DNA of 64,000 nt, taken from contig NZ_CP013023.1 in the NCBI RefSeq assembly GCF_001421015.2, positions 310,001 to 374,000 of the forward strand, in the 5' to 3' direction. Below the pieces are notes generated by a model. That model was not told the origin of the DNA. It did not search any database and saw only the letters and a program-made list of their open reading frames with translations. The stretch's first letter is position 1, and every line of letters starts with the position of its first letter. The translations under genes were made by a program, and so were the position numbers. Below are positions 1 to 9,300 of the stretch, in pieces. Origin of the DNA: Paenibacillus bovis (GTDB lineage Bacteria; Bacillota; Bacilli; Paenibacillales; Paenibacillaceae).

Positions 1-2
1 GA

Positions 3-2909
3 GAATTAATTAATAGCAAAAACGATAACTTTATAGTCCGCGATTATTGTAGATACGTTGACGATATTAGATTAGTTATAGAAGTTGAAGAAGAAAACAA
101 TTTAGAAACAGAATATAAGAACCTTGTATCCAATTTTGTAAACAATAAAATCAAAGATTATTTCCAAAAAAAGTATAATTCAAATTCTAAGTTAATAATT
201 AATCCTATCAAAACTAAAATAAACTCTTATGAAAATATATCTTCACAAAATGATATCTCTGTACGCATGAATATGATACAAGGAGTGATAAGTGGTACGC
301 CTGATATTGAAGCTTTAGAACATGCTATAGGAGGCTTAGATAGTTTATTACATCTCTCAGAGAAACTTTTTGAAGAAGATAAGACTAAGCAAACAAAAAA
401 AATAAACAAGTCCTTGGATTTATTTTATATATCTGTACCTAACGTTGACGTTAAAAATGATACCTTAAAAAGGTTTGCAGCAGCGCGTCTCGTTAAAGCC
501 TTAAAAATGAAACGAACAATGACTGATTTAGAAGAACCCATTTATCAAAAAAGTAATTTTTCTAACATAGTAACTAAAGGAAATTTATTAGATCATGAAT
601 TCGAAACAACTGCGCGTAAATTTATTGCTTTGTGGTCTAGAAATCCTTCGCTTTCTCTCTTATTAAAATTTGGTTTGGAAATATATCCAGACTCAAAATT
701 ATTAAAACCTGTTTTAGATGCAATGTACTATAAATTATTTGACTTTAAATCAACTGACCTTAAAGATAGGATTGATAAAAAAGCAATTGAATATATTGCA
801 GCAGATCTACTATATACAGGAGCCATAAGAATTGGCTATAAAAATGAATCAAGCTATCCAAGCAAAGTAAATATAGCTATGTTTAGAGAAGAACTAGCTA
901 CATTGGCAGAAAGAGTTTTAAAAGATAAAAATGAGTTCCCTTGGTATTTACAACAACAAGCAAGCTTGTTTTTAGCTTCTATAGAAAAATATATAAATTT
1001 AAATGGTTACTCTCCAAAATTAGAGCATTATAAATCACTCCATGAAGCTCTCCAGTATAATAGTAACCTATCACTATTTCGAAAACCTTTCAAAATAAAT
1101 GATTATGTAATAGTTTCTCTAATCGCTCAGCAAATTCATCCTAACAAGGAACGATACTCTACTTGGTTCTCTAATATTTGGAGTTCAAATGAAATCATTA
1201 ATAAAGAGAAAATAGCAAGTATAATTTTATTAAATAGACCTGACATATTTGTGCAAATATTAAGCACTCAAAATACAATCAAAGAAGAAATTAAAAACAC
1301 TCTCCCAGAAGATATCTTATTAGCTTCTGAGGATAAGAATAGGACTTTAAAATTAAAAAACGATGTTGAAATTCGTTTGTCTGATTTGATAAGAAGCGAA
1401 AACAACCCTTTCCAACAAGAGAATGCTTTATTATTACTAGCCAAGTCATTTTTAGAATCGGAATATTTCGGTATTAAATACGATTATCGTGCTCCTATTT
1501 CTGTAAACGATATAACAATAAGGTGTAAAGACTGGAGCAAAATTCAAAGTTTGAATTCAGAAAAAGACTTTTTATCTGTTAATATTAAAAAGTCTTCTGT
1601 AAGTATCATTAATGAGAAACCAAAATGGGTAAACTCTAATTCTTTTTGGATTTATAATATAGGTCAACTTCTTCGCTCCTGTCTAACGGGAGAGTTTGAC
1701 TTCACTACTCATTCCTTCCTAGCAAGAAACAATTCGGAAAGTTACAAAGGATTACGTTCAACGTGGTTTAGTAGACGTTTTGGAATGTTAAACAATTCAA
1801 AAAGCTTGTTTGAAGATCCTCTTCCGTTATCACCTTGGATCAGTGAATTATTGCTTATTTTATTACAATGGCCTGGAATTAATTACCATGAAAAAGAAAT
1901 AAAACAAAAAACTAATATTCTATCTAAGTTTGAACTATTACAGTTAATTGGTAAACGAATAGAATCTCAAAAAAAAATATGGGGCCATTTATCGCAAACT
2001 CCAATGTACACAATGCCTGTTTCAAATAAAAAAACTATTAATGATCCTTTATTTCGTGTAATTGTAGTTCAGACTTTAGTGCCTCGCTTTGAAGACTTTG
2101 ACGAGAAAGACCCTCTTTATTGGACTAGTTCTTTCAGAGCAAAACATAGAAGTCATATAGCATCAATATGCAATCTGATTTCTCAGCATCTAACTGCGTC
2201 TAAAACAGTAATATTAGACAGAAGGGAAGACCGCAATGTCGACTTAATCATTTTCCCAGAACTATCAATACATGAAGATGACCTTGATTTAATAAGAGGG
2301 TTATCGGATTCTACTGGGGCTAGCATATTTGCAGGAACTACATTCACTAAAAGGTCTTACCACGATAATGCTATAAATCAAGCTGTCTGGGTATTACGTT
2401 CTGAGAAACGTAATGGAAGAGAATTCAATTACGTTTGGCAAGGGAAAAAGCACATGACCGCAGCAGAATCAGCATTAAAAATTGAAGGATATCGTCCCTA
2501 TCAGTTACTTATTGATTTCGAAAAAGCTAATATGGATCCTATACGTGTAGCTGGTTCAATTTGTTATGATTCTACTGATCTATCCTTGGTAGCTGATTTA
2601 AGAGATATTTCTGATGTATTTGTCATAGTAGCATTGAATCAGGACGTAGATACGTTTGATAATATGGTAAGTGCCCTTCATTATCATATGTATCAGCCGG
2701 TGATTTTAGTTAATACCGGAGAATTTGGAGGGTCTACGGTCAAAGCACCATTTACTAAATATAATAAGACCATCACGCAAATACATGGTAATAATCAATT
2801 AGCTATAAGCGTATTTGAATTGGATCCTTCCATATTTAGAAGCATAAAAAAACCGAAAAAAGTTAAAGAAGTTAAAACCCCACCAGCGGGATATAAAGGT
2901 CGTTCGTAA
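3..2909 (+). CDS. Reverse transcriptase-nitrilase fusion (DRT type 1 / UG class 1-like antiphage protein), 5'-truncated
   Basis: The frame is already open at base 3, upstream of the first ATG at 267, so the N-terminus lies outside the window; 968 residues are visible. Codons 54-65 read YVDD inside RYVDDIRLVIE, the catalytic palm motif of reverse transcriptases, followed by KLIINPIKTKI, which fits the next RT motif. A long helical middle region without recognised motifs follows. The last ~280 residues are a nitrilase (C-N hydrolase) domain with an apparently complete triad: Glu in IIFPELS (codon 2259), Lys in GKKHM (codon 2445) and Cys in SICYDST (codon 2562). RT plus C-terminal nitrilase is the architecture of type 1 defence-associated RTs. 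Base composition is far richer in AT than the following genes, which suggests horizontal transfer. The exact UG clade cannot be assigned without the N-terminus. Confidence 0.88.
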   Translation, partial: ELINSKNDNFIVRDYCRYVDDIRLVIEVEEENNLETEYKNLVSNFVNNKIKDYFQKKYNSNSKLIINPIKTKINSYENISSQNDISVRMNMIQGVISGTPDIEALEHAIGGLDSLLHLSEKLFEEDKTKQTKKINKSLDLFYISVPNVDVKNDTLKRFAAARLVKALKMKRTMTDLEEPIYQKSNFSNIVTKGNLLDHEFETTARKFIALWSRNPSLSLLLKFGLEIYPDSKLLKPVLDAMYYKLFDFKSTDLKDRIDKKAIEYIAADLLYTGAIRIGYKNESSYPSKVNIAMFREELATLAERVLKDKNEFPWYLQQQASLFLASIEKYINLNGYSPKLEHYKSLHEALQYNSNLSLFRKPFKINDYVIVSLIAQQIHPNKERYSTWFSNIWSSNEIINKEKIASIILLNRPDIFVQILSTQNTIKEEIKNTLPEDILLASEDKNRTLKLKNDVEIRLSDLIRSENNPFQQENALLLLAKSFLESEYFGIKYDYRAPISVNDITIRCKDWSKIQSLNSEKDFLSVNIKKSSVSIINEKPKWVNSNSFWIYNIGQLLRSCLTGEFDFTTHSFLARNNSESYKGLRSTWFSRRFGMLNNSKSLFEDPLPLSPWISELLLILLQWPGINYHEKEIKQKTNILSKFELLQLIGKRIESQKKIWGHLSQTPMYTMPVSNKKTINDPLFRVIVVQTLVPRFEDFDEKDPLYWTSSFRAKHRSHIASICNLISQHLTASKTVILDRREDRNVDLIIFPELSIHEDDLDLIRGLSDSTGASIFAGTTFTKRSYHDNAINQAVWVLRSEKRNGREFNYVWQGKKHMTAAESALKIEGYRPYQLLIDFEKANMDPIRVAGSICYDSTDLSLVADLRDISDVFVIVALNQDVDTFDNMVSALHYHMYQPVILVNTGEFGGSTVKAPFTKYNKTITQIHGNNQLAISVFELDPSIFRSIKKPKKVKEVKTPPAGYKGRS

Positions 2910-2952
2910 AATATTTCCTATGATTTTTTCTTAGAATGCTTTATATAACTTG

Positions 2953-2990
2953 AAAGGAGCCTTCATAATTATGAAGGCTCCTTTTCACTT
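2953..2990 (+). terminator. Intrinsic terminator of the RT-nitrilase gene
   Basis: A 14-bp perfect stem (2953-2966 with 2971-2984) around an AATT loop lies 43 bases after the stop codon. T-rich sequence flanks it. Confidence 0.85.
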
Positions 2991-3131
2991 TATTAACAAA
3001 GTAAGTCTGTCTGTCCTCTCTCAGTAGACTTTGATATACTGTGTAACATGATTTCTATACAGCAAGCGGGCGCCAGATGCATCAGACGCCGCATCATTTA
3101 CATATTTCCCTATTCAGAAAGGAAGACTTCC

Positions 3132-4289
3132 ATGGAACATCTGATCAACTCCTCCGTCAAAGAAATCCAGATCAGCGGCATCCGCAAAATTGCCAATGCC
3201 GCTGCCCAGTATCCCAATTCGCTGGCACTGACACTCGGACAGCCCGATTTCCCGACACCACCGCATATTATCGAAGCTGCCGAGCGCGCGATGCGGGAAG
3301 GCCGTACCGGCTATACGCCCAATGCAGGCATACCGGAACTGCGCCAGGCAGCAGCCGATTTTGTGCGTATCAAGTACGGTCAGCAGTATGATGGACCCAG
3401 CGAAGTCATTATTACGGTCGGTGCCAGTGAAGCGCTGGATATTACACTGCGCACGATTATTACGCCGGGCGATGAAGTGATCCTGCCCGGCCCGATCTAT
3501 CCCGGCTATGAGCCGCTGATCCGGCTGGCAGGCGGCATCCCGGTCTACGTAGATACACGTAGTACCGGCTTCAAATTGACTGCCGAGCTGCTGGAGCCGC
3601 ATTTGTCGCCACGTACCAAAGCTGTTGCTATCGGCTACCCTTCGAATCCGACCGGCCGCGTTATGAGCCGCAGCGAGCTGGAAGATATCGCCGCCCTGCT
3701 GCGTGAACGCGATATCTTTATCATTTCCGATGAGATCTACAGCGAACTGATCTATGATGTGCCGCATGAATCGATCGCCCTGCTGCCGGGTATGCGGGAC
3801 AAGACTATTATTATCAATGGTGTCTCCAAGTCCCACTCCATGACCGGCTGGCGGATCGGTTATACCCTGGCGCCTGCCTGGCTCACTGCGCATATGCTCA
3901 AAGTCCATCAATATAATTTGTCCTGTGCCAGCTCAATCAGCCAGTATGCAGCACTGGAGGCGCTGACACACGGTATAGATGATGCAATCCCGATGCGGGA
4001 TGCCTACCGGGAACGTAGAGATTATGTATATGAACGGCTGATGGGTATGGGACTGACGCTGGACAAGCCGGAAGGCGCTTTTTATCTGTTCCCTTCTATC
4101 GCTCATCTGGGGCTGCCTTCGATGGAATTGGCGCTTCGCCTACTCGATGAGAGCGGCGTCGCTGTTGTACCCGGAGATGCTTTCTCCCGGTATGGTGAAG
4201 GTTATATCCGGCTGTCCTATGCCTATGCGCGTCCGATGCTGGAGCAGGCGCTGGATCGGCTGGAGCAGTTTGTACAGAAGCTTCGCTGA
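3132..4289 (+). CDS. patA: PLP-dependent aminotransferase PatA (N-acetyl-LL-diaminopimelate aminotransferase)
   Basis: This 385-residue class I/II aminotransferase closely resembles Bacillus subtilis PatA along its whole length, including the N-terminus (MEHLINSSVKEIQISGIRK), the TLGQPDFPTP segment and the PLP-lysine motif SKSHSMTGWR (Lys233). It should catalyse the transamination step of the acetylated diaminopimelate route between DapH and DapL, both of which are encoded at 11-15 kb. The ATG at 3132 was chosen because AGAAAGGAAG precedes it and because it matches the family start; the longer frame from 3048 would add 28 residues without counterpart. PatA can have broader amino-acid specificity, so the in vivo substrate is inferred. 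Confidence 0.9.
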   Translation: MEHLINSSVKEIQISGIRKIANAAAQYPNSLALTLGQPDFPTPPHIIEAAERAMREGRTGYTPNAGIPELRQAAADFVRIKYGQQYDGPSEVIITVGASEALDITLRTIITPGDEVILPGPIYPGYEPLIRLAGGIPVYVDTRSTGFKLTAELLEPHLSPRTKAVAIGYPSNPTGRVMSRSELEDIAALLRERDIFIISDEIYSELIYDVPHESIALLPGMRDKTIIINGVSKSHSMTGWRIGYTLAPAWLTAHMLKVHQYNLSCASSISQYAALEALTHGIDDAIPMRDAYRERRDYVYERLMGMGLTLDKPEGAFYLFPSIAHLGLPSMELALRLLDESGVAVVPGDAFSRYGEGYIRLSYAYARPMLEQALDRLEQFVQKLR

Positions 4290-4326
4290 CCGGTTGCGTT
4301 TCTGTTGAGATATATTCTTTATATGT

Positions 4327-4392
4327 AAAGGCATGTTTGCGAATGCTGCCGGTTATTTTAGGCAGGGGCTGGTCGCAATACATGCCTTTTTC
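4327..4392 (+). terminator. Probable terminator of patA
   Basis: An imperfect long hairpin has an outer stem AAAGGCATGT/ACATGCCTTT, an inner TTGCGA/TCGCAA pairing and a T-run at its end. Confidence 0.7.
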
Positions 4393-4515
4393 TCGTTTTT
4401 GCTAAGTTTCTTGCCTATTTTCATGATTTAAACAAATTTACTTCCATTTCCATCTTTACTCAAAGTCGTTTTCTGTCGATAACATATTCATTCAGATTAT
4501 AAATGGGGGGATTCG

Positions 4516-6501
4516 ATGAACGCAATCAAGTCTTTGTTTCTTAATCAATCTTTGGGCCGCAAGCTGATGTTTTCTTTCTGTGCTGTGCTCATAGTGGCAC
4601 TGGTAACCTCCAGTTTGGTTTCTTACTTTACCGCCCAGCGCTCGCTCAGCGAAGAACTCATTGACAGCACTGCACTCAATGCAGGCACACTGAGCGCGAT
4701 CGTAGATAACGATATGCAGCAAAACGAAGATACTGTTAACTATTTTGCCAAACAGATCACACAGCGTGACTATACGACTGCCGGCAGTCCTGCACTGCTC
4801 GAACGTCTGAACACATATGATGATGCGACCAGCAAAGTGGAAGGTATCTATGTAGGAACCACAACAGGAGCTTTTTTCACTTCTTCGGATGCTCCGACAG
4901 CTGCTGACTATGATCCAAGACAACGTCCATGGTATCAGCAGGCTGAAGCCAGCCCCGGCAAGACGATTATTACCAATCCGTATATCTCTTCCTCCACACA
5001 GGAAATGACCGTAACTGTCGCCAGACAAACCGATGACAAAAGCGGTGTAGTCGGACTCGATATCAGTATTGCCGCCCTGCTCAAAATCACATCCACGATC
5101 AAAATCGGCGATGAAGGATATGCTGTTATTCTTGCGCCGGACGGCACCTACATTTCTCATCCAACGATCAAAGCTGGTGAGACCGATGATATTGCCAAGC
5201 GCATTATTGCCGAGAACAAGCCACAAGGCAATTTCAGCTATGTATTCAACAATATCGACAAACAGCTCAGCTATACAACCAGTCCACTTACCGGCTGGAA
5301 GCTCGTCGGCAATTTCTCCCAGAGCGAGATTGATGAGAAAGTAAAACCGCTACTCTACCAGACACTGCTCGTGATGGTACTGGCTCTGGTAATTGGCAGC
5401 ATTATTGTCTGGCTCGTGACACGTTCTATCAGCAAACGGATGAACAAGCTCGTTCATGTTGCCAACGCGATCAGCCAGGGTGATCTGACCCAGTCTGTCG
5501 AAGACAGAAGCAAAGATGAACTGGGCCGTCTGTCCGAAGCCTTTAACCATATGAATGAATCACTCGGCTCTCTCGTCGGCTCGATCCAGGATACCGTGAG
5601 CGATGTAGTCTCCTCGTCCGAGCAGCTGAATGCCAGCTCCGAACAGACCAGTCAGGCGACCGAACAGATTACATCCGCGATCGAACTGTTCTCTTCAGGT
5701 ACCGAAAAGCAGAGCCAGAACATGAGCAGCAGCGCCGCTCAGCTGAACGATGTGGCACGTTTGCTGCAGGAAGTACAGCAGCATTCCCAGTCTCTACTTG
5801 GATTATCGCATACTTCCAACACGATGGCTGACGAAGGCGATCAGCTGATCCGTCGGACAGTTGGACAAATGCAGCATATTGACCGTTCTGTCAATCAGGC
5901 CAATGAGGTCGTAACCGGACTTTCCCAGAAATCCACTGAAATCTCCACGATCCTCAAAACGATCAATACGATTGCCGAACAAACGAATCTGCTCTCGCTC
6001 AACGCAGCGATCGAGGCAGCCCGTGCCGGTGAAGCCGGTAAAGGATTCAGCGTCGTCGCCGGTGAAGTGAAAAAGCTGGCGGAACAGTCCCATCTGTCTG
6101 CCCAGCATATCGAAGAACTGCTGCAGGACATTATTCGCGAGATTCATGAATCCCTGTCTACTTTCAAGCAGATTCATCATTCCGTAACCGATGGTCTGAC
6201 TTCAGTAGAGCAGTCCGCCGAGCAATTCCAGCAGCTCAAATCCAACTCGCACCGTATTTCTTCCAGTCTGCAGGACATGAATACACTTGTTGGAGATGTA
6301 AATTCCAATGCTGGACAGGTAGCACGCTCTGTAGAAGAAGTGACGGTCATCTCGACCCGCAATACCGAGAGTATGCACGATATTGCTTCTTCAGCCGAAG
6401 AACAGCTGGCCTCGATGGAAGAAATCAGTTCTTCCGCCCAGTCCCTGGCTGCCCGTGCCGATGATCTGCAAAAGGAAATTGAACATTTCAAAATTAAGTA
6501 A
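4516..6501 (+). CDS. Methyl-accepting chemotaxis protein with extracellular dCache domain
   Basis: This is a 661-residue transmembrane chemoreceptor. TM1 is at about 18-42 and the extracellular sensor at about 43-278, of dCache type with the Tyr/Asp-rich [15 protein letters not shown] segment typical of amine or amino-acid binding Cache domains. TM2 is at about 282-302, followed by HAMP (to ~355) and the long signalling helices with the conserved tip [18 protein letters not shown]. It should pass ligand occupancy to CheA/CheW and undergo adaptation methylation at Gln/Glu sites of the helices. A GGGGGATTC ribosome site precedes the ATG. A GTCGATAA box at 4475 is one base off a sigma-D -10 element, but no good -35 is paired with it. 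The ligand is not predictable. Confidence 0.93.
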   Translation: MNAIKSLFLNQSLGRKLMFSFCAVLIVALVTSSLVSYFTAQRSLSEELIDSTALNAGTLSAIVDNDMQQNEDTVNYFAKQITQRDYTTAGSPALLERLNTYDDATSKVEGIYVGTTTGAFFTSSDAPTAADYDPRQRPWYQQAEASPGKTIITNPYISSSTQEMTVTVARQTDDKSGVVGLDISIAALLKITSTIKIGDEGYAVILAPDGTYISHPTIKAGETDDIAKRIIAENKPQGNFSYVFNNIDKQLSYTTSPLTGWKLVGNFSQSEIDEKVKPLLYQTLLVMVLALVIGSIIVWLVTRSISKRMNKLVHVANAISQGDLTQSVEDRSKDELGRLSEAFNHMNESLGSLVGSIQDTVSDVVSSSEQLNASSEQTSQATEQITSAIELFSSGTEKQSQNMSSSAAQLNDVARLLQEVQQHSQSLLGLSHTSNTMADEGDQLIRRTVGQMQHIDRSVNQANEVVTGLSQKSTEISTILKTINTIAEQTNLLSLNAAIEAARAGEAGKGFSVVAGEVKKLAEQSHLSAQHIEELLQDIIREIHESLSTFKQIHHSVTDGLTSVEQSAEQFQQLKSNSHRISSSLQDMNTLVGDVNSNAGQVARSVEEVTVISTRNTESMHDIASSAEEQLASMEEISSSAQSLAARADDLQKEIEHFKIK

Positions 6502-6526
6502 TCCACCTATTCCCCATATTTATCCC

Positions 6527-6571
6527 GACCCTTTGTACAGCAGATTTTCTCTGCACAGAGGGTCTTTTTCT
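6527..6571 (+). terminator. Terminator of the dCache chemoreceptor gene
   Basis: The GACCCTTTGT arm pairs with ACAGAGGGTC (one mismatch) and a run of five T follows. Confidence 0.75.
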
Positions 6572-6762
6572 ATTTTTCTGTTCACAACGGGATGTCAGCG
6601 GCAGGGGCGCTTAATATTTACCAACCAGTCGTTCATCTTCCGCCGATACTACCTTTCCTCCGGCTGTAACACTACCCTATTATCACCTGATACAAACCGA
6701 TCGATGAGGGTTATATACAGATAGAAAGCCTGTTAAATAATGGTTGCAAAGGGGATGTCATC

Positions 6763-6960
6763 ATGGCCAAACAATTAGCGACTCATGAAATGCTGGAAGT
6801 GCACGAGCTGCTTACTTTCAAAACATCTTGTGTTACCAAAGCAGTAGCTATGCGCGAACTTGTCAAAGACGATAAGCTGAGACAGATTATGGACGAAGAT
6901 GTTCAAGACTCCATCAAAGCAATTGAAGACCTCAAGTCCATCCTGGAAAAACAAAAATAA
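6763..6960 (+). CDS. Small spore coat-associated protein (CotF-like N-terminal type)
   Basis: This 65-residue helical protein (MAKQLATHEMLEVHEL...) has the look of the short partner proteins found with Coat_F family genes in spore formers. It has no signal peptide or membrane segment. A GGGG-type site precedes the ATG. The gene ends 13 bases before the next coat gene and shares its terminator, so the two probably form one late sporulation transcript. The assignment rests on family resemblance plus the neighbour; a mother-cell sigma promoter was not identified with confidence in 6572-6762. Confidence 0.75.
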   Translation: MAKQLATHEMLEVHELLTFKTSCVTKAVAMRELVKDDKLRQIMDEDVQDSIKAIEDLKSILEKQK

Positions 6961-6973
6961 GGAGGAATTCATT

Positions 6974-7291
6974 ATGGCTTCCAACAGTATGACCAAAGAA
7001 ATGCTCGTTAATGCAACAGCACCACTGGATGATCTGGCAATTGCCACCGATCTGCTGATGTCTGCCAAAGCAGGGGTTCGCAACTATGCGGTAGCCCTGA
7101 CCGAGACAGCTACACCCAGTGTACGCCGTACCCTCAAAGCCCAAATGCAAAAAGCGATCGATCTACACGAGAAAATCGCTAACTATATGATCGAAAATGA
7201 AATGTACCATGCGTACAATATCGACGAGCAGGTAGAACATGATCTGCAAAAAGCCGATATGGCGCTGGAACTCGCCAAAACCAAATCCTAA
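6974..7291 (+). CDS. Spore coat protein, CotF family
   Basis: This is a 105-residue protein of the Coat_F family (ferritin-like helical fold): the helices with LVNATAPLDDLAIATDLLMSAKAGVRNYA and the later EKIANYMIENEMYHAYN region are typical. It should be a structural component of the spore coat made in the mother cell. The start at 6974 is fixed by GGAGGAATTC directly upstream; an in-frame ATG at 6899 lies inside the preceding gene. The protein is shorter than B. subtilis CotF (about 160 residues) but similar to the many short paralogues in Paenibacillus and Bacillus. Confidence 0.85.
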   Translation: MASNSMTKEMLVNATAPLDDLAIATDLLMSAKAGVRNYAVALTETATPSVRRTLKAQMQKAIDLHEKIANYMIENEMYHAYNIDEQVEHDLQKADMALELAKTKS

Positions 7292-7324
7292 GCTGTGATC
7301 CGACAGATCATATGCTGACAAATG

Positions 7325-7384
7325 AATCGCCTGTCGCTATGATCGTGCATCTGATATGCAGTCATAGCGACAGGCGATTTTTCC
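7325..7384 (+). terminator. Terminator of the coat operon
   Basis: An 18-bp perfect stem (AATCGCCTGTCGCTATGA and its complement) is followed by T-rich sequence. Confidence 0.88.
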
Positions 7385-7390
7385 ATAACA

Positions 7391-7446
7391 AAAAAGCCGC
7401 GCTGTCTCCCTCAGAAATGATCTGTACAGGAGATAGCGCGGCTTTG
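7391..7446 (-). terminator. Terminator of the YitT-like gene
   Basis: On the minus strand the stem AAAGCCGCGCTATCTCC pairs with GGAGACAGCGCGGCTTT and is followed by T's. It lies about 50 bases after the stop of the minus-strand gene. Confidence 0.85.
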
Positions 7447-7497
7447 AGCTGGATTTCTATTGATTTAAATTTGTTTGTTCCAAAGAAGCATCGGCGT

Positions 7498-8340
7498 TTA
7501 CTTGGACAATTCCAGGAAACCTTCACCGAACACATCACGCACATCATGAATCGTAATAAACGCATTCGGGTCTTCCGTACGTACAATCTTCTTCAGCACG
7601 GATACTTCCTGTTTGCTGATGACAATATACAGTACTTCTTTGGGGTTTTTGGTGTAATAGCCATGACCGGACAAGACGGTGACCCCGCGGTCCATCACGG
7701 TAATAACTTTCTCCGCGATCGCTTCCTGATGGGAGGAGATAATCATGACCGCCTTTTTCGGATTCAGGCCCTCGATAATAAAGTCCATCACCTTGGTACC
7801 GATATACAGCGCGATAATCGTCAGCATCAGCCGCTCCGCTCCGATAATAAACAGAGACGAGAATGCCACGATCAGGTCAAAAAAGAGAAGTCCGTAGCTG
7901 ATATTCCAGTCCAGATATTTATGCGTAATCCGTGCCAGAATCGCCGTACCTGCCGTTGTGCCGCCTGCACGGATAATCAATCCGATCCCCACACCAACCA
8001 GCACCCCGGCAAAGACCGCATTAACCACGATCTCATTCGATTCAATATGCCAGCCTTCCGTCAGATGCAGAAACAGCGAGTTTAGCGCTACCGCGATAAT
8101 TGTATAGATAATACTCGTTTTATCCAGAAATTTGTAACCAATCAGAATCAGAAATGAATTGATCACCAGATTGACTAGTCCCGGAGACCATTGGAGCAAA
8201 TAATAGATGATAATTGTAACCCCGGTCACGCCGCCTTCACCCAGATTATTCGGGATGATAAACAGATTGACCGCCAGTGCAAACAGAAAAGCGCCTATCG
8301 TGATCAGTACCATATCATAAATGCGTTTTTTTATGCTCAT
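7498..8340 (-). CDS. YitT family membrane protein with C-terminal DUF2179 domain
   Basis: This 280-residue protein has five to six hydrophobic segments in the first ~200 residues (for example LITIGAFLFALAVNLFIIP at the N-terminus and a glycine-rich GVLVGVGIGLIIRAGG helix), then a soluble ~55-residue C-terminal domain (KAVMIISSHQEAIAEKVI...YTKNPKEVLYIVI) of DUF2179 type. YitT proteins are widespread in Firmicutes; their substrate is unknown and transport is only assumed. AAAGGAGCATGGAAGC precedes the ATG. It appears monocistronic, with its own terminator. Confidence 0.88.
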   Translation of the reverse strand: MSIKKRIYDMVLITIGAFLFALAVNLFIIPNNLGEGGVTGVTIIIYYLLQWSPGLVNLVINSFLILIGYKFLDKTSIIYTIIAVALNSLFLHLTEGWHIESNEIVVNAVFAGVLVGVGIGLIIRAGGTTAGTAILARITHKYLDWNISYGLLFFDLIVAFSSLFIIGAERLMLTIIALYIGTKVMDFIIEGLNPKKAVMIISSHQEAIAEKVITVMDRGVTVLSGHGYYTKNPKEVLYIVISKQEVSVLKKIVRTEDPNAFITIHDVRDVFGEGFLELSK

Positions 8341-8686
8341 GCTTCCATGCTCCTTTAATCATCCATATCTATTGAACCGTATAGGAATTTGCTCATGCCG
8401 AATCCATCCGGAAAGGCGATTCTGCCGCCCAATCCGGGTATCTAACCATTCTTACCCGACAAATGAGTATTGTAAGCCACTGGAGACAAGCAAGTCAAAG
8501 CTTTTTTACGATACTTTGACTATTCATTTCTGCATCTGATTACCGTTAAAAAGCGGGGTGTTACATGAAAATACATACCCACTTATGAATATGAAGCTGC
8601 CAAGTCAGCTTTGCGTGTTTATTCGCTATACTCATCCTTTTTGCAGACCTGTTTTAACAGCATAATAATCACCTCTAATTATTTTT
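8341..8686. other. Intergenic region without a recognisable gene
   Basis: The 485 bases between the YitT-like gene and the SnoaL-like gene hold the promoter of the former on the minus strand and the operator/promoter listed at 8687-8736. A very short frame behind GGGGTGTTAC (ATG near 8565) stops after seven codons. Nothing else was recognised. Confidence 0.5.
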
Positions 8687-8736
8687 GACTATTTAGTCCG
8701 AATATTATTGACTATATAGTCCGGAATGGGTATAGT
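8687..8736 (+). promoter_or_regulatory. Twin palindromic operator overlapping a sigma-A promoter
   Basis: GACTATTTAGTC (8687-8698) and GACTATATAGTC (8710-8721, a perfect palindrome), each followed by CG, lie 23 bp apart. A promoter TTGACT (8708-8713), 17-bp spacer and TATAGT (8731-8736) overlaps the second site. The layout is that of a repressor-blocked promoter for the SnoaL/NmrA pair. The TetR protein encoded at 10629-11222 is the obvious candidate repressor; this link is inferred. Confidence 0.7.
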
Positions 8737-8824
8737 GGTCTTACAAGCCTTTGACAAAGCCGCTTCATTGCTTCTGTCAGGACGCACATGATCCTATTAC
8801 CTAATTGAAAGCGAGGCATTTATT

Positions 8825-9298
8825 ATGACCAACCCATCCGTTTCTTCCTCTTCTACGATTGACGTATTGAACGAACGTGCAGAGCAGGCGCTGCACCTGA
8901 TCAACCAGTTTGGTTCCCTGCTGCTGGATAAGGATATGCAGAGCTGGCTGGACTTGTTCGACGAGCAAATCCGCTTTGAGTTCCCTTATGCAGATGAAGG
9001 TTATAACAAGTTGCTGGAAGGTAAACAGGCTCTCGCCCAGCATATGGAGCAGTTTGATGGAATGATCCGTATGAATCATTTCAGTACACCGGTGATTCAC
9101 CAGACGCTGAACCCCGATATCTTTATCGCCCAGTTCCAGGGGACAGGCATCTTGCTGGAGACAGGCAAGGTCTATGCACAGGACTATATCTCCCTGATCG
9201 AAGTGAAAAATGGCAAAATCTCGCGTTATCTGGATTACTGGAACCCGCTCGCTGTAGCACGGGCTGTCACTCCGGATGCACCTACACAGGAGGTCTGA
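8825..9298 (+). CDS. SnoaL/NTF2-like fold protein
   Basis: This 157-residue protein has the cone-shaped SnoaL-like (NTF2 superfamily) pattern: an N-terminal helix (NERAEQALHLINQFGSLLLDKDMQSWLDLFDEQIRFEFPYA), a small helical lid and a C-terminal beta sheet ending in YISLIEVKNGKISRYLDYWNPLAVARA. Such proteins are small ketosteroid isomerase-like enzymes or binding proteins, and often accompany oxidoreductases. It lies two bases upstream of an NmrA-type reductase, so the two are an operon and probably act on the same small molecule. The promoter upstream carries twin operators. The substrate is unknown. Confidence 0.82.
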   Translation: MTNPSVSSSSTIDVLNERAEQALHLINQFGSLLLDKDMQSWLDLFDEQIRFEFPYADEGYNKLLEGKQALAQHMEQFDGMIRMNHFSTPVIHQTLNPDIFIAQFQGTGILLETGKVYAQDYISLIEVKNGKISRYLDYWNPLAVARAVTPDAPTQEV

Positions 9299-9300
9299 TC

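Noticed and set aside
3..2909. Retron or group II intron reverse transcriptase
   Set aside because: The C-terminal nitrilase domain is not found in retrons or introns, and no maturase or HNH motif is visible.
4475..4482. Sigma-D promoter of the dCache chemoreceptor gene
   Set aside because: GTCGATAA fits the -10 element, but no TAAA stands at the right distance upstream.
7312..8085. 257-residue plus-strand ORF opposite the YitT-like gene
   Set aside because: It spans two terminators and is antisense to a membrane protein gene with proper signals.
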